Positions 1-13,600 are shown, counted from the first letter of the stretch. The stretch: DNA of 63,190 nt from Branchiostoma floridae (GCF_000003815.2 NC_049991.1:5027766-5090955), one strand, 5' to 3'. The notes: a model not told the origin generated them from the letters alone. Translations and numbers: made by a program.

Positions 1-2400
1 CTAACGGATCCCGAGACCCACAGCCTAAGGATCATGACCTTTGTGATCCTTTGTCCTGCTCAGACTTTTTTTGTCAATTTAACCCTCCTAAGCTGGTTGT
101 TAATCTGATCAGTAAAGCGTAACCTATTCTGTGCTGCTGCTGCAGACTTCCAGATCAATGCGGTTTCCTGTGGTAAGAAATGCCACAAACCTGTATTTAC
201 TGGACCCACCTACAGGAATCATATATGTGCACCCCGTATATATACGGGTTCATCAGGACAGCCTTGTAGATACCAGATCTATACATATATTACTGTATGT
301 ACATAGTACATATCATATTGTACATAGTATATATTGAAATATGTTCGTGTTTTGTTTTAGGGAAATATAGCCTTAACCAGCCACGACAACTCATTAGTGA
401 TGAGAGTCCTTGTTTCTTACTTTATGACCAATGGCCATAATCTGCATGCTCAAATGAGGTGCCTTTAGCCATCTCTCTTAAAGCCAATGCGACTTAGGTC
501 TAGACAATGCAGCGCAATAAAGACCAAGATTCCCCATTATATAGCGCAAGAGATAAACACCCAAGTACGTCAATGGGGACATCCTATCTCAAGAGGGCTT
601 TATAACGTCATTTACGCCCGAAATCACCCAGCTATTTGATGTAATCTATAGATACCTAACTGTCAAAAGGATTTGCAGTCATAGAAGGATTTGAAAGGGT
701 TTACAGCTGTGTATTGACATACATCTTCCAGGTCCACATCTTAAACGCAGTTACAACTAAAAAATGGGAGATCAAATTCCAACCTAATTGCAGCTAGTGC
801 GTCAATATGGAAGTAACAATCTTTCTTTCTATGACACATAATGTTTGTAAAGGATGTAATGTATCAATGCTATTGGAAAAGTCGGGAACAATGTGGCGAG
901 TCATGATGCCACTTCGCTAGAAGACTAAGTGTGTGGCATCCATGCGGTGAAGAGGGCTATATGCTGTGATTCCGATGGCAAAAATTAGCATGAGGCACTA
1001 GGCACATTAGCGTGAGGCACAAGACTGGAATTCCATAGGATGGGGCTTGAATAAACAGACTAGGATATCACATTGGCTAAGATATGGTTGAATAACACGT
1101 AGCATTACAAGTTATAGCTCACACCATGATTTATGTTTGATGGAAGCAGGTTTATTGTAACTGCGCACATTGATGCGATGAGAAAATCGTTAGGCTCGAC
1201 TGTTATGCAGCTGTGGAGTAGAATGAACTGGGGATGATCCTGGTTTCTGATGCAGAAAAACGTTAGGGGCTCAAGTCGCGCTTTTATGACACGTCACATC
1301 AATTATCTATTAAAAAAAACATAACTTTGTCTTTCCTTCACACAGTAACTCGCAAAAAAACCCCGTCAGATAACCGTAAGATAATCATACTGACTTACTT
1401 GATACTTGATAAGGTCTCTTCATCGTTGTGTCAAGTGGTCTGCATCAAGGCAATGTCTCTTGTGGACCATCCTGCGCCATTCCATGCAATTCTGGGCCGT
1501 CACTTCTACGTCTCTAAGATAATCATACGAACCCAGATTGTAATAGAATGTTACAACTTCCGCTGTCTATACGTGTTGCTCATCTTCTAAGGTTGTGCCC
1601 CTTTGTTAATAATGTCTATGGTTCTATTTTATTAATGAGGTTCAAACGTTGATTCAAAGAATAAAGCTTCTGCAACTGTTAACATATGGATTGTAGTTTT
1701 ATATGAATAGATTGATACTCTAAAGAGGGCGTCTTTTCAACTAAAAATAAACTTGGATTATAGCAGTTAGTAGGGATATCATCAGGTTAATTTGACTCTT
1801 CAGACAATAACGATGTTACCTGGTTTGGATATGTCTTCTCGTCATTGCAGAGTGGACCGTGAAACAGCATCAAGATTGCTTCGCCAAGGGAGTGCATCCT
1901 ATGGCAAAGACAAGAAAAGCGCCACCCAACGGTTAAAATTATCATGGCAGGAAAACCCGCATCCGTCATGGTCAAAACTAACTTGGATGGTATCACATCA
2001 AACAGGCCATACAAGATCGATGCACAAAGTCTGGAAGACTGGTATCATTCACCAAGTTGACTACTACATGTACGTCGAACTAGAGTCCCTTCTACAACTA
2101 CGGTCATGGCTACATGTTTAAAATTAATGATGTCGTCATCCATAAAACTTACCTGCCGTGGCCTTGCTGACATTGTATTTCCATGTCCCGTGAACAGCAG
2201 TACAGAAGAGGTTGGTGCCCATCATAAGCTGTGGTGTTAGAAACTACTGCACGAGTCTCCCAACAAGACGATGTGTCAGCTCTGGCCCGTGGGTCTACCT
2301 GGACAAGCTCAGCCAGTGGTGACCAGAACTGCATGCAAAGAGACAGAATAATCTTTGTGTACTGTTCACAGCGTCACACCTGTCCCCGCGCGCCACAGAC
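1..2400. other. No gene seen
   Basis: I find no exon chain or recognisable protein here. A pair of overlapping open frames on both strands near 1.79-2.12 kb matches no family I know and has no splice context. The base composition is ordinary and AT-rich. Confidence 0.5.
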
Positions 2401-2432
2401 AGGTGGTCAGTTAACTCAATTTTGGAGGGTAA

Positions 2433-2490
2433 CCAATCAGAGGAGTTATGCAAATGTATACGTATGCTAATGAGTGCAGGGGTATAAAAG
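2433..2490 (+). promoter_or_regulatory. CCAAT/TATA promoter-like pair
   Basis: A CCAAT box at 2433 (in AACCAATCAGAGG) is followed 50 bases later by TATAAAAG at 2483-2490, a normal spacing for a core promoter reading right. No downstream gene could be recognised: frames between 2.5 and 3.4 kb are short and unfamiliar. It may serve a non-coding transcript, belong to a repeat, or be chance. Confidence 0.25.
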
Positions 2491-2499
2491 GGAAAGATA

Positions 2500-3953
2500 T
2501 TATCACAAAAAAGGCGCACAGTTTGACTTTGGGGAGGAAGATAAAAAGGTGGTTGGCAGAAACAGGCGAAAATTAAAGTCGGGTCAATTAGGGACAGTAG
2601 GAAGGGTATGAGGGTGTTGAGATATAAAGAAGAAGGTATCTTTACCCTAAACACCCAACCATCCTCTCTAATTTCTTATGGCTTGGGAAAAGTACTCGCC
2701 TCGCTCTCTGCTCAGGGATGGAGACTTTCCGCACTCCTTATCCCTCCATCACCTGTCTGGGACGCGGGGTATGGGTGTGGTGGTATGAATCTTCCACTAT
2801 ATCAATCTAACCATGGCATAATTATAGTTGACCAGCGTTTGATGTCCAATTAAACTTAAGGTTAGCAAGGAGGTTGAAAACCTTCTTGAGGTTAGTTATT
2901 TACCCTGTTACAAAGAAAACCTTCCTGTGGATGCGGGTTTACCTGCAGTGATGATTTCAGCCGTTTAACGGCGCTTTTCTTCTTAAGATACACCAGCCTA
3001 AAGGATACACAAAACTTTCTTGTTCCTAGATCCTCATTCGCGACAAAAAGGCTTGTCCAAACAAGAAATTACATCTTTATGTACAAAATTCGTCTTTGAA
3101 TACAAAAGAAAAGAAAGACATATAAAAGAAATATTCTAATGAATAAAGACGCACTTACTCCCTGCAAATCAGAGTTGCTTGGAGTGTATTGACTCTCTCA
3201 AGAAAGATGCTAAAAATGCCCGCAAACATCCGGCCAGCACAGTATCACACTGTGTACGACTTGAAGGACTTGTTGCAATACCAACCAGTGTAGATAGGTG
3301 GCGCTGTGAGACCGCCTGTAAAGTCATGTCCAAACTTTGTAATGTTTACACATTTATTCCAGCCATGTAACTTTCCTCTTACGCTACTTGTTTGTTCTAA
3401 TTGTGTTTCATCTACAAATGAAAAGAAGTTACGAATGTGTGCCTTGTATGATCAGGAAGGTGCAAATCGGGTTCTTGGTCCCTTAGCATAAGGGGCTTTT
3501 ATCAAGATTGATAAAAGCTTCTTGCTTAGCAAGACAACTTTCCCAGCCAGAGAAGGCCAATTGCTTATTATGCTCTTTTGTTCTTCAATCAATCACAAAC
3601 AATACTAAACCAACAGACTGTATACATCAGAACTGCACTGCTTCCCAATGTTGTGCTTTGTGGCTTGGGTGGTAAGGGTTTACGATTATGACTTACAATT
3701 GTATTTTGGCCCAGGTTCTAATTGTCTACAAGAGAATAAAGGGGTTGCATTTCATTTGCTAATCGACGTGCAGTCTGATAACAGTTATTAGACTGCACGT
3801 TGATCATTAAACAGAAGGTCACTAGTCACAAACATGCGACTAAAATACATGATGCACAAAGTAAAGGTGTTTGTCTTTTGAATCCAGCTTAACTTAGAAA
3901 TGTACCAGAAATATTTTACATGACATTGTGTTGTTCTGGTTAGAGTCTGTTGG
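2500..3953. other. No gene seen
   Basis: Only short, unrecognised open frames. A GATAAAAGC-type hairpin sits near 3500-3525, and a short inverted repeat of a 'cgtgcagtctgataa' type at about 3766-3803. Neither is linked to a known function. Confidence 0.4.
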
Positions 3954-4101
3954 NNNNNNNNNNNNNNNNNNNNNNNNNNNNNNNNNNNNNNNNNNNNNNN
4001 NNNNNNNNNNNNNNNNNNNNNNNNNNNNNNNNNNNNNNNNNNNNNNNNNNNNNNNNNNNNNNNNNNNNNNNNNNNNNNNNNNNNNNNNNNNNNNNNNNNN
4101 N
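3954..4101. other. Assembly gap (148 N)
   Basis: A run of 148 unknown bases. The unusual length suggests an estimated gap rather than a fixed-size placeholder. Confidence 0.99.
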
Positions 4102-4187
4102 GTATCTGTATTAATATTGTATCACACAATCGATTGACATAAATCAGCTAAAATAGATTACTCTGTGTAAAATTATTAGTGAAAGGG

Positions 4188-4440
4188 CGTTTACTATCCA
4201 CAGCCAAATGTCAGTATTAGCGACGGAATGCCCGTGGATTTCTCCCCTACATATTGATGAAATCCACAGCCAACCAAATGTCAATATTAGCGGCAGAATG
4301 CCCGTGGATTTCATCACTACATACAGATGAAGTCCACAACCAGATGTCAGTATTAGCGACGGAATGCCCGTGGATTTCATCACTACATACTGATGAAATC
4401 CACAGCTAAATGTCAGTATTAGCGACGGAATGCCCGTCAA
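4188..4440. repeat. 66-bp tandem repeat, about 4 copies
   Basis: The phrase 'tcagtattagcgacggaatg' recurs at 4211, 4281 (variant), 4347 and 4413, giving steps of 70, 66 and 66 bases. Each unit carries 'cccgtggatttcat' and its partner 'gatgaaatccac', so every unit can also fold on itself. Open frames crossing it on both strands are a by-product of the repeat. Confidence 0.85.
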
Positions 4441-5542
4441 TCCACGGTCCTTGGATATACCTCGTCAGTCCATTAGTAATATTGGTAAAGGGAGAGACAC
4501 AGATGCATCATGAATACAATTTACTTGAGAAGTTTGTTTTCAACATGGCTGACTTGTATAAGTCAGTGGTCGAACTGAACCAACTTAACGTTGGTGGGAG
4601 GGTGGTCCTTACCTATCCACCAAATATCATGCAAAACCATCCGCAACGTCGTGTTATGCATTCTACAAAAAAGCGGACACACACACTCAGCCCGCTGCAG
4701 TTCCGACGGAAAATGCCAACCATTTTCGAACACGACCTTCGTTTCTGCAACCGCTACTCGAATATCATAAAAAATCCATCAACAGCTACTCTACTTAATA
4801 CATACTGTTAATCTACATATAGGGTTCAAAACATGAGGCCTTAACAGAAAATATAACCTTCTTGGTGAAGGTAAAAACCGGAGACTGGTCCACAAAGATG
4901 GCCGTAAATATGCATGACACGTAAACATGTAAACGTATGTCGGTATACAAATCATTATGATTGCCATTGAGACTTTAATAGCATACTTAATATTGAACAT
5001 TCTCTTTTTTCTTCTTTCATGGACAATATTATACTACTCTCTTGCAAGGAAGCTACCCCTGGCGATAAACGAGTTTACATTTGTTGCTGTACGCTCATTC
5101 AGTTCTTACCGATACAAATAATATCTCCCTCAAAACAATAACACAAATAACGCATTCTATCTTGTGTAACTTCCACACCACGCTTATGTATGTTGTACTC
5201 TGAACCATAACAAACTTGAGGCAAGAACCAGCAGACATCGCACTTATAGTCATTACTGAACTAGTCTCTCAATTTGAGCACTTATTATCAATCCTTACAT
5301 AAACTCTGCTAGTGATACTTCACAGACACCATTTTTACTTTCAAATTTTAATTGTACTATAATCGAAGAACCACCCACCTTCGATCTAGAAGACTTGTTA
5401 ATATACGAAGCAATATTGTGATGAGTCTGAAGTAAGATTGTTCCTATGTAAGACTTCGATGACATTTGCACTTTTTCGTCTTTACAAGCAGGTGAACTTT
5501 GGGGAAAAATAGGTATGTTGGCATTTGAATGGAGAGCATAAG

Positions 5543-5749
5543 TACTGTAAATGCAGAAATTTTTGGATTTATGTTCCCGGTTTTCGCGTTGGCCATTTTA
5601 CCGCGAATTTAAAACCACGCGAACATTTTTCCAGGGCATTAAGATACTACAGTGCATGGTGCTACCGCGAAATTAAAACCACCGCGAAAAGTCCTTTTCC
5701 CCCGCTACCGCGAAATTAAACTCCCGCGAACTCAAATGCATTTACAGTA
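5543..5749. mobile_element. Palindromic MITE with TACTGTAAATGCA ends
   Basis: A 207-bp element with inverted ends TACTGTAAATGCA/TGCATTTACAGTA and internal runs of 'ccgcgaaattaaa' in both orientations. A second copy lies at about 55118-55327. No coding capacity. The type is a small non-autonomous inverted-repeat transposon; the superfamily cannot be told from the sequence alone. Confidence 0.8.
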
Positions 5750-6039
5750 TCACACATCATGATAAGTCTCTGGGGTATGGTTCCTTTGTTTTTATGTAAC
5801 AGTTTGGTGACGTTTTGTTATTTTTGTTTCTCTACCAGCAGACTAATTTGTGAGAAATCAGACTTGGGAAATAAAGTGATGTTAAACCCGTAGTTACCCA
5901 ATGTCAACCAAAAAATTTAAGTACAGAGTAATATCAGGATACCTCTAAAAATGTACCCGGTTATTTGCGCCAGTTTCTGAAACCACAATAGCAACTACGT
6001 TGTATATCGTTACCTCACGTAAAGTAATGGTCTCCTGTC

Positions 6040-6048
6040 TATAAAAAG
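6040..6048 (+). promoter_or_regulatory. Candidate TATA box of the type II membrane gene
   Basis: TATAAAAAG lies about 400 bases upstream of a good splice donor (CTG|GTGAGT at 6444). The paralogous region at 24.9 kb is aligned but has lost this box. Assigning it to the gene that starts coding at 8434 rests on the strand and on a splice acceptor just before that start; transcript data would be needed. Confidence 0.35.
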
Positions 6049-6069
6049 AACTGACATTTCATTCGTCTG

Positions 6070-6443
6070 ATATTGATAGCAAACGTGCTCGGGCAAGTTC
6101 ATGTTTTTTATTAAAAGGGAATGTACACAACATAGATACAATTTTTATCGTAAAACAATGCAAATTGTGCCATAATGAAGCACATCTTTGTTCAGACAAG
6201 TACATTATTTACTATATATACTCCAAGTTTATCATTAAGCAATGACATATTTCTGCATCTACGTCCGATGTTAGCCACTTGCGAAATGGTTCGTCTTGAG
6301 TCTTGAATAATTCATTACACTCAAACGACACCAAGAACGGATCGTGTCTACCGAGAACCAAAAATCGCAGTCGTGCCGTTGAGGTTTGAGTGTTTGAGGT
6401 CCTAGTGAGAAGAGCTGTGAGTCAAAACCACAGAAGTCCTCTG
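6070..6443 (+). other. Candidate untranslated first exon
   Basis: The stretch ends in CTCTG|GTGAGT, a strong donor. The coding exon at 8434 is preceded by 'tatatccag', a usable acceptor about 8 bases before its ATG. Together they suggest a non-coding exon 1 and a roughly 2-kb intron. The transcription start is assumed about 25-30 bases after the TATA box. Speculative, but all pieces are in the right order. Confidence 0.3.
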
Positions 6444-6848
6444 GTGAGTATGAAATGTCTCATTATTTTGTTTATAAGGATGGCAGAAACCAAACTATTT
6501 GCTACTACCTTAACATTGACCATGTTACAATTATATAGTTAATGCCACTTGTCTGCTGTCACACCTGTCACAAGACACGTCATGCCAGCAAGCACACATA
6601 CAGACTATTGAAACCGGGAACTAACGCCATGAAAAAGGCTTTCATATAAAGATCCATATCAACATTGAATGAACTGACAAACAATGTACTATCTGCTAGG
6701 AGGGCAAGATTTAGGCAGGAGCTCCTTAGACATACATGTAAGAAAAATTCAACTTGATTAGATTAACTGTAAATAAATGTAAGTACTTGTATGTGTTATG
6801 TTCTTGTTTTTACATGTCATATGTCCACGTAAGATTAGCTAAGTAGTT

Positions 6849-7281
6849 AGGGGTGGGCACCGGTACAAAACCGGTTTATCTTATTGTACCGGTCCAGAAA
6901 AACCGGACTTGTAAAATATCGGTGGACCGGATGTTAGACCTATTAGAAAATGAAGAGATTATATGGGTAGAAAATCACATGTTTGGGGATTATAGGTTGA
7001 AGGAAATAACATGAGCGAAGTAGGGTACAGTTTATTGTAATCTCTACCAAGTTTTACAGCCAATCGTATATAGTGGCAGTTAACCTTGTAGGATTTTAAA
7101 ACGCCAGTGGGACTCAAATACTCCACCAAACAGCTTTCTTTGTAGCAAAATGGACCATTGTTCTCAGTATTGTCCATTCACAAGTTTTCACATACTGAAT
7201 CAGGACCAGGTTCAGGTCTTGATCCTTTGGACTTGTACCCGACCTGGACCTGAATTTTCTGTACCGGTACCCACCAACCAG
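6849..7281. mobile_element. Degenerate hAT-like MITE
   Basis: A diverged relative of the elements at 22992 and 53375, with the same 'aaaccggttt' and 'accggtccagaaaaaccgg' interior and the same order of blocks. The ends have decayed (GGGGTGGGCACCGG ... CCGGTACCCACC). No clear target duplication remains, so this is the oldest of the three copies. Confidence 0.75.
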
Positions 7282-7399
7282 TACAATTTGTAAAGTTGGT
7301 TGATGTCAGGTAATGGACAATGTTTTATTTATTTGCAACATGTTGGCAACTTTTCTGGCGCAGTTCTATATGAAACTTCATTATGGATAAATCGGCGTA

Positions 7400-7800
7400 T
7401 CTAATTAAATACAAAGAGTACATACGATATGAAGATTGTATTTAGATTTACAAGTAGAATTATATTATTTGGTTCTTTAGGCTATGCTACTATTTTGAAC
7501 ACATTGTCATTAATTGCTAAAGTCTATATCTTTAAAAGTAGACATTCAAAACTTCCTACAATAGATGGTTTTTTAGCCTATGTACATTATTATTACAAAG
7601 TAGAATACATCATTGCTCAAAACTTACAGAAAACTGAAAGACACTAAAGTCTTGTTAAAGTGGGGACCCATTGGTTATGCACTGTTAAATTAATTCAGTT
7701 GGGAAAATGCAAGTTGTCTTTCCCAGTTTAGGTTGCTTTTTTGTACATCCATTTTGTATTGTTTTTTTTTTATTTCAAAAATGAATAAAGATAATATGAT
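7400..7800 (+). other. Possible LINE 3' remnant, no gene
   Basis: A 72-codon open frame (7429-7647) is followed by an AT-rich tail containing AATAAAG. The end of the frame resembles the C-terminal tail of some LINE proteins, but I see no catalytic motif. Beyond it, to 8430, the DNA is AT-rich with nothing recognised. Confidence 0.2.
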
Positions 7801-8433
7801 AAAAAAAGCATCTTGTACACTTGATTACTGCTGATGGAATAAAAGTAATGGAAAAAACAGTAGCGCATGATCAATGATTTTGTTCATTTTGCATGGAAAG
7901 GATTGAAAATGAATTCCACATTGTCATGGAATTGTTTAAGTTTGTTTAAAGATGTCTTGTCACAGAACTATTAAAGATAAGATAATCCCAAAAAAAAATA
8001 GAATCAACACACCCAGGCTGCCGCTATTCATATGTATTTTTGACGTCAGCAGACAATCATCACAAGATTCCATTCCAAGCATCTTGTTCCGACACTTTAT
8101 ATTACTATTCATAACGTGACGTCACCAGACAATGATGACATGATGAAATTGGCTGCATGGCAAGTAATAATAAGCATCCCTGTGTCCTGGTAATTGTTTC
8201 TTCAAATTGTCAATATTGAAAATTACCAGACAATAAAGTTAACGTCGATGTAATGTTCCAGAATGTTTATATTAATGCATATGAATATTTCAAGGGCGGA
8301 ATTTCCTCAGAAAGAATGAATAAAGACTTTTATTTAAAAAAAAAAAAGATTAAAAAAAAAGAGTACATACGATTCTATGTTGGTAAGGATAAACATTTCT
8401 TGTTATAACTACATGTATATCCAGGTTGGGGGA

Positions 8434-10604
8434 ATGATCATGGCTGAAGACATCATCAGCACTGATGCTGTACCAGGAGTCCACACAAACGGCGTTTCGG
8501 ATGGTGGTTTGACGCAAATACGTTCAGATGCCGAAATAAAGAAAGATCGGTCTAGTGCTATTTCCAACGTGTTCCCTAACCCGATGTACGAAACAAGATG
8601 CTGTCCTGAGAATGATGCTGACAGGTCGGTTCCTGTTCGAGATAGCGCTACCAAAACTGAACAAAATGCAGATGAGAGTCTGACTAAACCAATGTACTTT
8701 GACAACGACGTACGTATCGGTTATGATGAAAATAGTGAAGGGAATCATATGCTTCATACAACTGAAGCTAAAGTTGATACCGGACAACCAATCACAACCG
8801 CCTCTGTTGACGTCGAGGTTCATCCAAGTACTGACGAAAGCATGTGTCAGAATGGCATGGTGGCCTCGAAATCGAACATAAATCCAACCTCCCAACAAAA
8901 TTCAGGATACACAACAAACATCCGTGGTTCCAATTGCTGCAACAACCTATACACAAAAACAATTGCAGATACGTATACAAAAATCAACAACGACGATGGC
9001 AAAAATGTCACCCCCCAAGAAGACATTGACGCTGAGATTCCTGAACAAGTCGATGTCATAGACGATGATGCCAATTTAGACCCTTGTATGCCTTATGCCG
9101 TCCTATATGAATCCTCAAAGCCGGAATGCAACTTAACTGAACAAGATGCTGACAAGAGGGCTGGAAATGATAACAATGACGTACGTATACCGAGTACAGA
9201 TCTGAACTCCATACGAGACGCCCTGAATAGGAATCCGATGTACGTACCAAACGTACCGCAACAAGCACGTTGTCGTAAGTTGATTTATTTTTTTAGGTTT
9301 AGCGATATTTTCATGTAATCTCATCCAAACAAAACAGATTAAGGCATTTTATGCTCTTTTAGAGTTTCTTAGTTACTGATTACGACTGTTGCGGTGATGG
9401 ATCAATACCTGATTAATTTGAGCACGAATTTATTTGATTGCCTTACATCTAAACACGAGATGAAGGTCATTTTTTGGTCAAATACCTATTTTTAGATATA
9501 TCTTCCTTTCTAGCTATAGGATGTTCTAGGACTGAAGCTCATTGAAGTACATTATACAACATTATCATATAGCCAGGGGACGTGGGCCAATCAGAAGGCC
9601 CCATTTCATGCTGGTTATGACGTCGTAACAGCCGTGCATTAAATTTTTGATTATCGCACGTGTGCATTAAAAACTTTTGAAAGTTTAAACCAATCAGAAG
9701 GACAGACAATCAGGACGCTGGCCAATCAGAATGAGACATCCAGGAATCGTCCATCTGCCAAGATAGGGGAATAAGTACAGGCATGGCAGGGGGGATGGCT
9801 CCCTCTATTAACATCGGTTGTGCATGTTTCTTTGTTCAAAGAAAACATTTGCCGTCTTAAAACAACATTGAATTACGTATAATATTTTAGACAATAAAAT
9901 CTATTTCAAGTCATGTCCAATTTAAACTGCAAATGGAAAATAAAATTATTTACACCCCCGCCCATTCAAGTTCAGACGACAATAACACCACCCGTCGCCA
10001 TTGAGCATGGGTCATGGCGCTGGAGGACCAAAATGCTACCNNNNNNNNNNNNNNNNNNNNNNNNNNNNNNNNNNNNNNNNNNNNNNNNNNNNNNNNNNNN
10101 NNNNNNNNNNNNNNNNNNNNNNNNNNNNNNNNNNNNNNNNTCAAGAGCTGTGAAGCACAGGGATCCAGAAATGCTTCAGGAAAGCCGGCAGAGATTTAGC
10201 GCCTGATACGAACGAACTCGACAAACCGGAGAATGGGCGAGTGGAGAAATACGGAGCGTGCAACAGTTTGTAACATAATGAATCGACTTTGTTCTTATTT
10301 CAAGCCTTGGAATAGAAATACATTTCACGTACAAGTTTTATGTTGTTCAAATTCACTGTTCAAATTTATGTACTAACAAAACATGTATGTTTCATAAAGG
10401 AATTTGTCCTTCCTACTCAACCGGAAACTCTACTCTACTCTACTCTACTCTTAAATGGGTCAGTGTGGGTAGGCTATATGATAATAGGGTTAATGACCCA
10501 CAAGTTCCTCGGTATATATGGTGTCATATTGCTGCTCATAAAACCACCTCGTTCGCTTCGCTCACTCGGTTTTATTCGGTGGTTATAGCAAAGGACCAGG
10601 CGTT

Positions 10605-10668
<64 letters not shown>

Positions 10669-13600
10669 CTCTGTGTGTATACTAGTTTTTCTCTGTAATT
10701 TATGTAGCCCGAATACGTGATTCATTTTCACAAACACCTTCACATTTCCATTACATGTTAATTAGGATGTTAAGTCTTATTATCAAAAAGCCAGGTGCCG
10801 CGGACCAATCAGAAGGCCCCGTTGCACGTTGGTTTTGACGCAGTAACATATAGATTCCGGCTAGGCCGGTGTGTTCGCTCCTTCTGATTGGTCAAAATGA
10901 ATCGACACCGGCACCGTTGTCGATCACCAGTGTCGGTGTCGATTCATTCTGACCAATCAAAATGAACAATACACACAGGAAAGTAAGGGATATGCAGGCA
11001 TTGGCCAATCAAAAGGAGCGAAACACATGCCAGAGTAGAGGGAATAAGTACAGACTGCAAGAGGGGGATGGCTCCTTCTGTTAACACTGGTAATGAGTTT
11101 TGTTGTTCTAAAATGCCAAAGACTGCAGTGCTTCGAATATTTTCTGTGGAAATTTGGGGTTCAAAATGTAATCTGTAATCTTACAAATGCATGTACCAAA
11201 GAACAAATGTGAATTTTCAGAAACTCGACAACGGAATTCACACTGTATAGTACCAAGGGATCTATGCGTCATACAGGAGTTTACAGGTAGTTTGGGTAGG
11301 CTATATGATAATAACGTTAATGACCCGCCTGTTCCTCGGTGTACATGGTGTCAAAACGACTGGTCCTTTGCTATAACCACCTCATAAAACCACCTCATGG
11401 TTTCATTCGGTGGTTATAGCAAAGGACCAGGCGTTATGACACCATATACACCTCGGGGCGGGTCATTAACCCTTAATTCTATACACCTATTTTGTACTTT
11501 GTGTAATAGCCGTTGCCATACATTGTACCATGTTCAATTGTCCTGCAATAAAGTTCTTCTTCTTCTTCTGTATTTTCAGATTGCACTTATGGCAGGATTG
11601 GCGTTGCCGTGATAATAACTACCTTGTTGGTGTCATTGATCATTTTCGGAACCGTGGCCTGGCTTTATTTCAAAAACAATGTTCGGGAAGTTCCTAAGGT
11701 AGGACAACGGTCTTTATTCCGTTTCGAGATGTAGCCTACGTTCATGTCTTTGTGTCTTGTACAACATGTTGATATCATTTTAGGAGGACATTGTTGGCGC
11801 TTTATGTACTGTAAAAACAAGAATCTGTCCTATTCACAGACCATGAAGGCTGTAAATGATACATCCAAACCTGGTCAGCCTGAGTTGGGCACTCCCTACA
11901 CCAATGGTCACCCTGCCGTGGACACTCCCTACACCAATGGTCACCCTGCCGTGGACACTCCCTACACCAATGGTCACCCTGCCGTGGACACTCCCTACAC
12001 CAATGGTCACCCTGCCGTGGACACTCCCTACACCAATGGTCACCCTGCCGTGGACACTCCCTACACCAATGGTCACCCTGCTACGGACACTCCCTACACC
12101 AATGGCCACCCTGCCGTGGACACTCCCTACACCAATGGCCACCCTGCCGTGGACACTCCCTACACCAATGGTCACCCTGCCGTGGACACTCCCTACACCA
12201 ATGGTCACCCTGCTACGGACACTCCCTACACCAATGGTCACCCTGCCGTGGACACTCCCTACACCAATGGTCACCCTGCCGTGGACACTCCCTACACCAA
12301 TGGTCACCCTGCTACGGACACTCCCTACACCAATGGTCACCCTGCCGTGGACACTCCCTACACCAATGGTCACCCTGCTACGGACACTCCCTACACCAAT
12401 GGTCACCCTGCTACGGACACTCCCTACACCAATGGTCACCCTGCTACGGACACTCCCTACACCAATGGTCACCCTGCCGTGGACACTCCCTACACCAATG
12501 GTCACCCTGCCGTGGACACTCCCTACACCAATGGTCACCCTGCCGTGGACACTCCCTACACCAATGGTCACCCTGCCGTGGACACTCCCTACACCAATGG
12601 TCACCCTGCTACGGACACCAACTACATCTCTGGTAAGCCCTGTGTACATATTAATGTTACCTAGACCCTGCGCATGCCCGAGGACGAACCTGCCAATATC
12701 TATGCACTGTATGTACCAACGCATGGGAAACGCAGACGAGGACGCCAAGCTACCTCCTATTTAAAGTACATTCAACAGCTCCTAGGAGATTACAATGACC
12801 AGATCTCCGCGAAGCAAATCAGTCATCTAGCTGCCGACAGAAGGTCTTGGAAGAAACTTACAGTCGCCTGCGTCGCAGCCGACCGATGATGATGATGATG
12901 AGACCCATGTGCCGGTATCATTCACATGCCTACTTATATTGACATCAGAATTTCATCTTCAAAACGTAAATTTAATAAACAAAAAAGATCATCTACGATG
13001 CTTCAAATATAATTGGATGTCCCTCTATGGCAATATATTTGTTTCAAAAATACGGGAGCTATATACGTAACGTTTTATCTAAATTCACGTCACATGAGAC
13101 GTAAAATACGTGACCTCCGACGTATTACAGAAACGTCGCACTTACGTACGGCATACGTAACGTCTTTTTATCAATAACTTAGTTAACGATTGAGTAGGAC
13201 GTGACTAATATCCACGTCCCACTCTGTAGAACGTACGTGACGTGTTTTAACAGATCCGTGTTTAATTCACGTCACCTGTGACACAAAGTACGTGACGTGT
13301 TTTACAGATGTCACACGTCAGGTCCCACATAACAAAACATGTTTTTAGCGTGTGAAGCCTGCCTTTCTGTTGGAGTTGTCCCCATGGTTACGGTTATGGT
13401 TAAGTGACCCGAGACCGGGAGAGCTGAGATCTGATCTAAATATGGACCCACGTGTATGTAGCCTTCAAGCATAACGTGCATGTGCGTGATACTGAATCTG
13501 TCACGTGGAAAACCTTACCTTGGAGGCAGGCTCTTTTACGGGCGTGCTGTTCTCTGATTGCTACTGTGAACAGTTGCGACTGATAAAGTTTCCCTTTTCG

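Larger units (their letters stand above)
5150..6330. repeat. Segmental duplicate, copy 1 (partner at 23.4-25.5 kb)
   Basis: Long stretches match 23.43-25.5 kb in the same order. The strongest block is 5370-5530 against 23605-23770, nearly base for base (shared 'cttcgatctagaagac' and 'aagattgttcctatgtaag'). Weaker blocks follow around 6080-6330 against 24920-25480. This copy lacks the hAT-like and foldback insertions seen in the partner but has its own palindromic MITE at 5543. Confidence 0.75.
9275..11579 (+). other. Intron 1 of the type II membrane gene
   Basis: GTAAGT donor to TTTTCAG acceptor. It holds two diverged copies of a 'ccaatcagaaggcccc' repeat (about 9590-9760 and 10800-11030), an N gap, an AT microsatellite, a foldback and a LINE 3' end. 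No coding content was seen. Confidence 0.7.

Noticed and set aside
1787-2121. Overlapping 109- and 75-codon frames on opposite strands
   Set aside because: No recognisable family, no splice context and normal for chance in AT-rich DNA.
4410-4811. 133-codon plus-strand frame after the 66-bp repeat
   Set aside because: Its first part is repeat-derived and the rest matches nothing I know; no promoter or splice sites fit.
11834-12764. Long open frames in two other readings of the 33-bp repeat (both strands)
   Set aside because: They stay open only because the unit is a multiple of three without stops. The splice-phase chain and domains support the TPYTNGHPAVD frame alone.
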